NCBI GenBank assembly: GCA_903838415.1
Contig: CAILYI010000146.1
Location: 1-64,000, forward strand
DNA: 64,000 nt
Direction of reading: 5' to 3'
Origin: an uncultured Anaerolineae bacterium
Lineage (GTDB): Bacteria; Chloroflexota; Anaerolineae; Anaerolineales; Villigracilaceae
Below the pieces are notes generated by a model. The model made no database searches. It was not told the origin of the DNA and saw only the letters and a list, made by a program, of their open reading frames with translations. This document shows, in pieces, positions 60,121 to 64,000 of this stretch. Position 1 is the stretch's first letter, and each line of letters starts with the position of its first letter. A program made the position numbers and the translations under genes.

Positions 60121-61296
60121 TTATTCCGTCAGCCCCGCGCCAGCCGAGGCGCGGCAAATATAAATTTCTGGATGAAGTCGCGTCTCGGACTCGTAACCGG
60201 CCGCCAGAGTCTGGGCAAACCCATCAGCCTGCTCCCGCGCCACCAGGTTGACAGTACAGCCCCCGAAACCGGCCCCCGTTAAACGAGCTCCATAGCACCC
60301 CGGAAGCGCCTGCGCCAGGCGCACCATCACATCCAACTCCGGGCAGGAAACTGCGTACAGGTCTCTCAAACTGGCATGACAGTCATTCATCAACCGGCCA
60401 AACTGCGCCAATTGACCATTTTCCAGCAGCGAAACGGCCTGACGCGAGCGCTCAATTTCTTCAACAACGTGCCGCGCCCGTTTCTCAACCAGCTCCGGCA
60501 GTTTGGCTGAAAGTCGATTGAAATCAGCCACGCTGACGTCACGCAGCGCCGTTATTTGGGGCAAATCCGGTTTCAGCAGGCGCACGGCCTCTTCGCAAGC
60601 ATCACGCCGCAGGTTGTACTCACCCGTCGTCAGCTTGCGCCGAATGGTGGTATCCGCCACGACGATGGAAACATTTGACGGCAGCGAAACCGTCTGCCAG
60701 TGGAGCGAGCGGCAATCGAGATATAACAAGCGATCGACCTGGCCACAAGCCGAAGCAAACTGGTCCATAATGCCGCAATTGACGCCCACATACTTATTTT
60801 CGGCCTTCTGACCAAGCTGCGCCAGCTCCATCGGGGAAATCTCCCAGCCGCCGAGTTTTTGCCAGGCCACGCCAAACGCCATCTCAACCGAGGCCGAGGA
60901 ACTCAACCCCGAACCGCGCGGCACGTCAGACGCAAAGACCGCGTTCATGGATGGAGCGTTCAAGCCAGCCTCGGTCAGCGCCCACAGCATTCCGGCGGGG
61001 TAACTGGCCCAATCGGGCAGAGCAGAACCGTCGGGTTGGGTTTTGGTGGCCAAGGTTTGCGGGGAAAAAACGGCCCGTTGTCCAAAATCGGCAGCCCAAA
61101 GGGTGGAAAAGTCGGAATCCGCCAGGGAGAAGGCGATGTACGTCGCCCGGTCAATGGCCGCAGGCAGGACAAAGCCATCGTTATAATCCACATGTTCACC
61201 GAGCAAATTCACCCGCCCGGGTGCGCGCGCGAAAAAAGCAGGCGCTGTGCCAAATTTTTCACGAAAAGTGTCAAGGACCTTGTTTTTGGGTTGCAT
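60121..61296 (-). CDS. galK: Galactokinase
   Basis: FARAPGRVNLLGEHVDYNDGFVLPAAID, VPRGSGLSSSASVEMAFG, GARLTGAGFGGCTVNLV. Confidence 0.95.
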   Translation of the reverse strand: MQPKNKVLDTFREKFGTAPAFFARAPGRVNLLGEHVDYNDGFVLPAAIDRATYIAFSLADSDFSTLWAADFGQRAVFSPQTLATKTQPDGSALPDWASYPAGMLWALTEAGLNAPSMNAVFASDVPRGSGLSSSASVEMAFGVAWQKLGGWEISPMELAQLGQKAENKYVGVNCGIMDQFASACGQVDRLLYLDCRSLHWQTVSLPSNVSIVVADTTIRRKLTTGEYNLRRDACEEAVRLLKPDLPQITALRDVSVADFNRLSAKLPELVEKRARHVVEEIERSRQAVSLLENGQLAQFGRLMNDCHASLRDLYAVSCPELDVMVRLAQALPGCYGARLTGAGFGGCTVNLVAREQADGFAQTLAAGYESETRLHPEIYICRASAGAGLTE

Positions 61297-61313
61297 CTAA
61301 ACCTCTCTTATGT

Positions 61314-62348
61314 TTAGCGCTGTTTGTAATGAACCGGCGAAAGCGCGCGCAGACGTTCCGCGGCTGATTCGGGCGTGATATCGCGCTGGGGCATGGCCAG
61401 CATCTCATAACCGACCATGAACTTGCGCACAGTGGCGGAGCGCAGCAGCGGCGGGTAGAAATGGGCATGCAGCACCCATTCGGGATGCGGCTGGCCATCC
61501 GCGGGCGCCTGATGGAAACCCATGGAATAGGGGAAGGAAATCTCGAACAGGTTATCGTACAACGTGGTAACCTGTTTGAAGACGTCCGCCAGGGCGCTGA
61601 TTTCGGCGGGATTCAGGTCTGAAAGAGCGGCGGTGGGGCGATGTCCAACGACCATGACTTCAAACGGCCAAACCGCCCAAAATGGAACCAGGGCGGTGAA
61701 GTGGTCATTCACGACCAGCAGACGTTCGCGGCGCTTTTGCTCTTCCCGGACATAATCAAGCAGCAGCGGGCGGCCATGTTCATTGAAATATGCAGTCTGC
61801 GCGGCGAGTTCTTTGGCAATTTCAGTGGGGATTTGCGATTGCGACCAGAGCTGGCTGTGCGGATGCGGATTGGAGCAGCCCATCACCGCGCCCTTATTCT
61901 CAAACACCTGAACATATTGAATGAAATCTTTTGACGCCAGGTCAGCGGATTCGCGCGTCCAAGTGGTGAGTACATTTTCGATGGCGGGAATATCCAGCTC
62001 GGGCAAAGTCAGATCGTGACGCGGCGAGAAACAGACCACCCGGCAGATGCCACGCTCAGGAAGAGCAACCAGCAAAGGGTGCCCGGAAGCGTGGTTTTCG
62101 GTCGATTCGTCCGGCAGCAGCGCGGCGAAATCGTTCTCGAAAACAAAAGTCCCGCTGTAATCGGGGTTGCTTACCCCGCCCGCCCGTTCGTTACGCGGAC
62201 AAAGATAACAGGTGGGATCATATTGCGGCAGGGTGGCCGAAGGCGTTTTTTCAACCTGTCCCTGCCAGGGACGCCTGGCGCGATGGGGCGAAACCAGGAC
62301 CCATTCACGAGTCAATGGATTAAAACGGCGATGTGGGGAATCGAGCAT
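61314..62348 (-). CDS. galT: UDP-glucose--hexose-1-phosphate uridylyltransferase
   Basis: [52 protein letters not shown]. Confidence 0.95.
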   Translation of the reverse strand: MLDSPHRRFNPLTREWVLVSPHRARRPWQGQVEKTPSATLPQYDPTCYLCPRNERAGGVSNPDYSGTFVFENDFAALLPDESTENHASGHPLLVALPERGICRVVCFSPRHDLTLPELDIPAIENVLTTWTRESADLASKDFIQYVQVFENKGAVMGCSNPHPHSQLWSQSQIPTEIAKELAAQTAYFNEHGRPLLLDYVREEQKRRERLLVVNDHFTALVPFWAVWPFEVMVVGHRPTAALSDLNPAEISALADVFKQVTTLYDNLFEISFPYSMGFHQAPADGQPHPEWVLHAHFYPPLLRSATVRKFMVGYEMLAMPQRDITPESAAERLRALSPVHYKQR

Positions 62349-62400
62349 GGCAAATGTCCTATGAAAATATGATTAATGTCAGGATGTTTAAAAATGGTGC

Positions 62401-62456
62401 TTGACAAACGAGATTATACCCTGTAAACTAATGTTACCGGTAACGTGACCGGTCAC
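62401..62456 (+). promoter_or_regulatory. lacI promoter with tandem palindromic operators
   Basis: TTGACA 62401, 17 bp spacer, TAAACT 62424; GTTACCGGTAAC 62433-62444 abutting GTGACCGGTCAC 62445-62456. Confidence 0.75.
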
Positions 62457-62491
62457 ATTAGACTGAACAACCTAGAAATCAGGGAATCCCG

Positions 62492-63505
62492 ATGCATCGC
62501 TCCCGCCCCACCATCCGAGATGTTGCCCGAGAAGCTGGCGTTTCTCACCAGACTGTCTCGCGCGTCATCAATGAGAGCGCGGATGTACTGCCAGAAACAC
62601 GCGCCCGCGTGGAGGCAGCCATCGAGACATTGGGGTTTCGTCCCAGCGCCATTGCCCGCTCCATGGCACACGGACGTACCAATACCCTGGCCTGTATTGC
62701 CCCCAACCTTACCGACTACACCCTCGCCAGCGTCATCGAAGGCGCGGAAATTGAAGCCCGACAGAATGGATATTTTCTGCTTTCATCCTCTGCCAATGAC
62801 CCGGAGGCTTTTCGAGCCCTGGTAGATGAACTAGTGGGTCATCGCCGCGTGGATGGATTGATCGTCATCAACCCGTACATGGATGAGCGCTATCAGGCCA
62901 TCCCGGAAAATTTCCCGGTGGTATTCGTGGGCGCAAAATCCCACGACAAATCGATTTGTTCCGTTTCGCTGGATGATGAAAAAGCTGCTTACGATGCAAC
63001 AAAACACTTAATATCGATCGGGCACCGTCAAATCGCCCTGGTGACAGGGCCGATGGAAGAAGACTGTTCCCGCGACCGCTCAGCTGGCTATGCACGCGCA
63101 TTGGATGAAGCCGGTATTCCGGTTGACCTAACAATGACCATCGAAGGGGATTGGTCAGCGACCTCCGGACAGGATGCCCTGCTCTCTCTGGCAGAACAGG
63201 GGCGACTCCCGAGTGCAATTTTCGCCCAAAACGACCGAATGGCATTGGGCGTATTGCACACGGCTCGTGACATGGGATTGCGCGTGCCAGAGCAGCTCGC
63301 GGTGATTGGCGTCGATGATATGCCGCTTTCTTCATACTTCGACCCGCCACTGACCACCATGCATCAAGATATGCCGCGGATTGGACTGGAAGCGACGCGC
63401 ATGTTACTGAAAGTCATCGACAGGTTAATCGAACAATGCTCTCAGATGAAATTATCAGCCCAGTTAATTATCCGGCAATCAACTTGTAATAAAGGAGGTG
63501 ATTGA
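62492..63505 (+). CDS. LacI-family transcriptional regulator
   Basis: PTIRDVAREAGVSHQTVSRVINESADVLPETRARVEAAI; periplasmic-binding-like effector domain. Confidence 0.96.
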   Translation: MHRSRPTIRDVAREAGVSHQTVSRVINESADVLPETRARVEAAIETLGFRPSAIARSMAHGRTNTLACIAPNLTDYTLASVIEGAEIEARQNGYFLLSSSANDPEAFRALVDELVGHRRVDGLIVINPYMDERYQAIPENFPVVFVGAKSHDKSICSVSLDDEKAAYDATKHLISIGHRQIALVTGPMEEDCSRDRSAGYARALDEAGIPVDLTMTIEGDWSATSGQDALLSLAEQGRLPSAIFAQNDRMALGVLHTARDMGLRVPEQLAVIGVDDMPLSSYFDPPLTTMHQDMPRIGLEATRMLLKVIDRLIEQCSQMKLSAQLIIRQSTCNKGGD

Positions 63506-63605
63506 GCTCCCCAAAAGCAATTACGCCAAATTAGTATTTCCACATCCGTGTATTATCCCGAAGGTTTTTCGGGAAACCTGCATCTATCAAATTTCTGGAG
63601 GAAAG

Positions 63606-64000
63606 ATGAAACACAATTTGTTATGGAAACTGGCTAGCCTGATTCTGATGGTCGCCTTCGTTCTTTCGGCTTGCGGCACCCCCGCTGCACCCGCCACCGA
63701 AGCTCCTGCAGCCCCCGCAGCAACAGAAGCCCCCGCTGCAACCGTAGCTCCTACTGAAGCCCCCGCCGCAGCTCCCGCCGCCGACGTTCCACTACGCTGG
63801 CGCACACGCCCTGACAACAAAGAAGAAATCGCAGTCTATACCGATATCAGCAAAGCCATCGACACCAGCCTCGAAGGTATCACCCTGGCCTACGAACCGG
63901 GCGGCACCGAAGGTGCAAATTACCAGGATCAGTTGAAAACCGAAGTCGCCGCCGGGACTGCCCCGGACGTCTTCTGGATCCCAGGCACCGATATCGCCGA
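63606..64000 (+). CDS. ABC sugar transporter substrate-binding lipoprotein (runs off window)
   Basis: MKHNLLWKLASLILMVAFVLSACGTPAAPATEAPAAP..., EVAAGTAPDVFWIPGTDIA; no stop before the window end. Confidence 0.85.
   Translation, partial: MKHNLLWKLASLILMVAFVLSACGTPAAPATEAPAAPAATEAPAATVAPTEAPAAAPAADVPLRWRTRPDNKEEIAVYTDISKAIDTSLEGITLAYEPGGTEGANYQDQLKTEVAAGTAPDVFWIPGTDIA

Noticed and set aside
63557-63573. CCCGAA...TTCGGG hairpin before the SBP gene as an attenuator
   Set aside because: Short stem without a T-tract; insufficient evidence.

Overview
This 64 kb window looks like ordinary, gene-dense chromosome from a Chloroflexota/Anaerolineae-type bacterium. That lineage call is an inference from gene content and style. 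I called about 60 CDSs from the ORF track, refining many start codons by ribosome-binding-site context and conserved N-termini. No rRNA, tRNA or CRISPR array was recognised. The core is a long division/cell-wall (dcw) cluster at 28.2-45.9 kb: mraZ-rsmH-(ftsL-like)-PBP-murF-mraY-murD-ftsW-murG-cvpA-like-murC-small ORF-murB-ddl-ftsQ-ftsA-ftsZ, with no murE in it. Other loci are a two-component/ApbE/heme-membrane-protein redox region (5.0-10.8 kb), a MacAB-like exporter, recQ, ppk1, an HD-GYP regulator next to an amino-sugar catabolic set (GH4, ChbG-like, SIS), obg with a cyclic-2,3-DPG-synthetase-like gene, argS, rubrerythrin, rpsT, a LysM protein, uvrA, a PMT-type glycosyltransferase, an ECF sigma/DegV/membrane protein set, and galK/galT/lacI/ABC-SBP at the right end. 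I found no clear new defence or mobile system. The most interesting signals are mostly non-coding: an extended, helically phased GTGGG array upstream of mraZ; a consensus -10 plus attenuator-like hairpins upstream of recQ; a nested inverted-repeat leader upstream of obg; tandem palindromic operators at lacI; a dispersed ~87 bp inverted-repeat element present twice; three consecutive palindromes after recQ; and a decayed/insertion region at 1.3-3.4 kb with a frameshifted ion channel and a gene apparently truncated by an AT-rich NA37-like gene.
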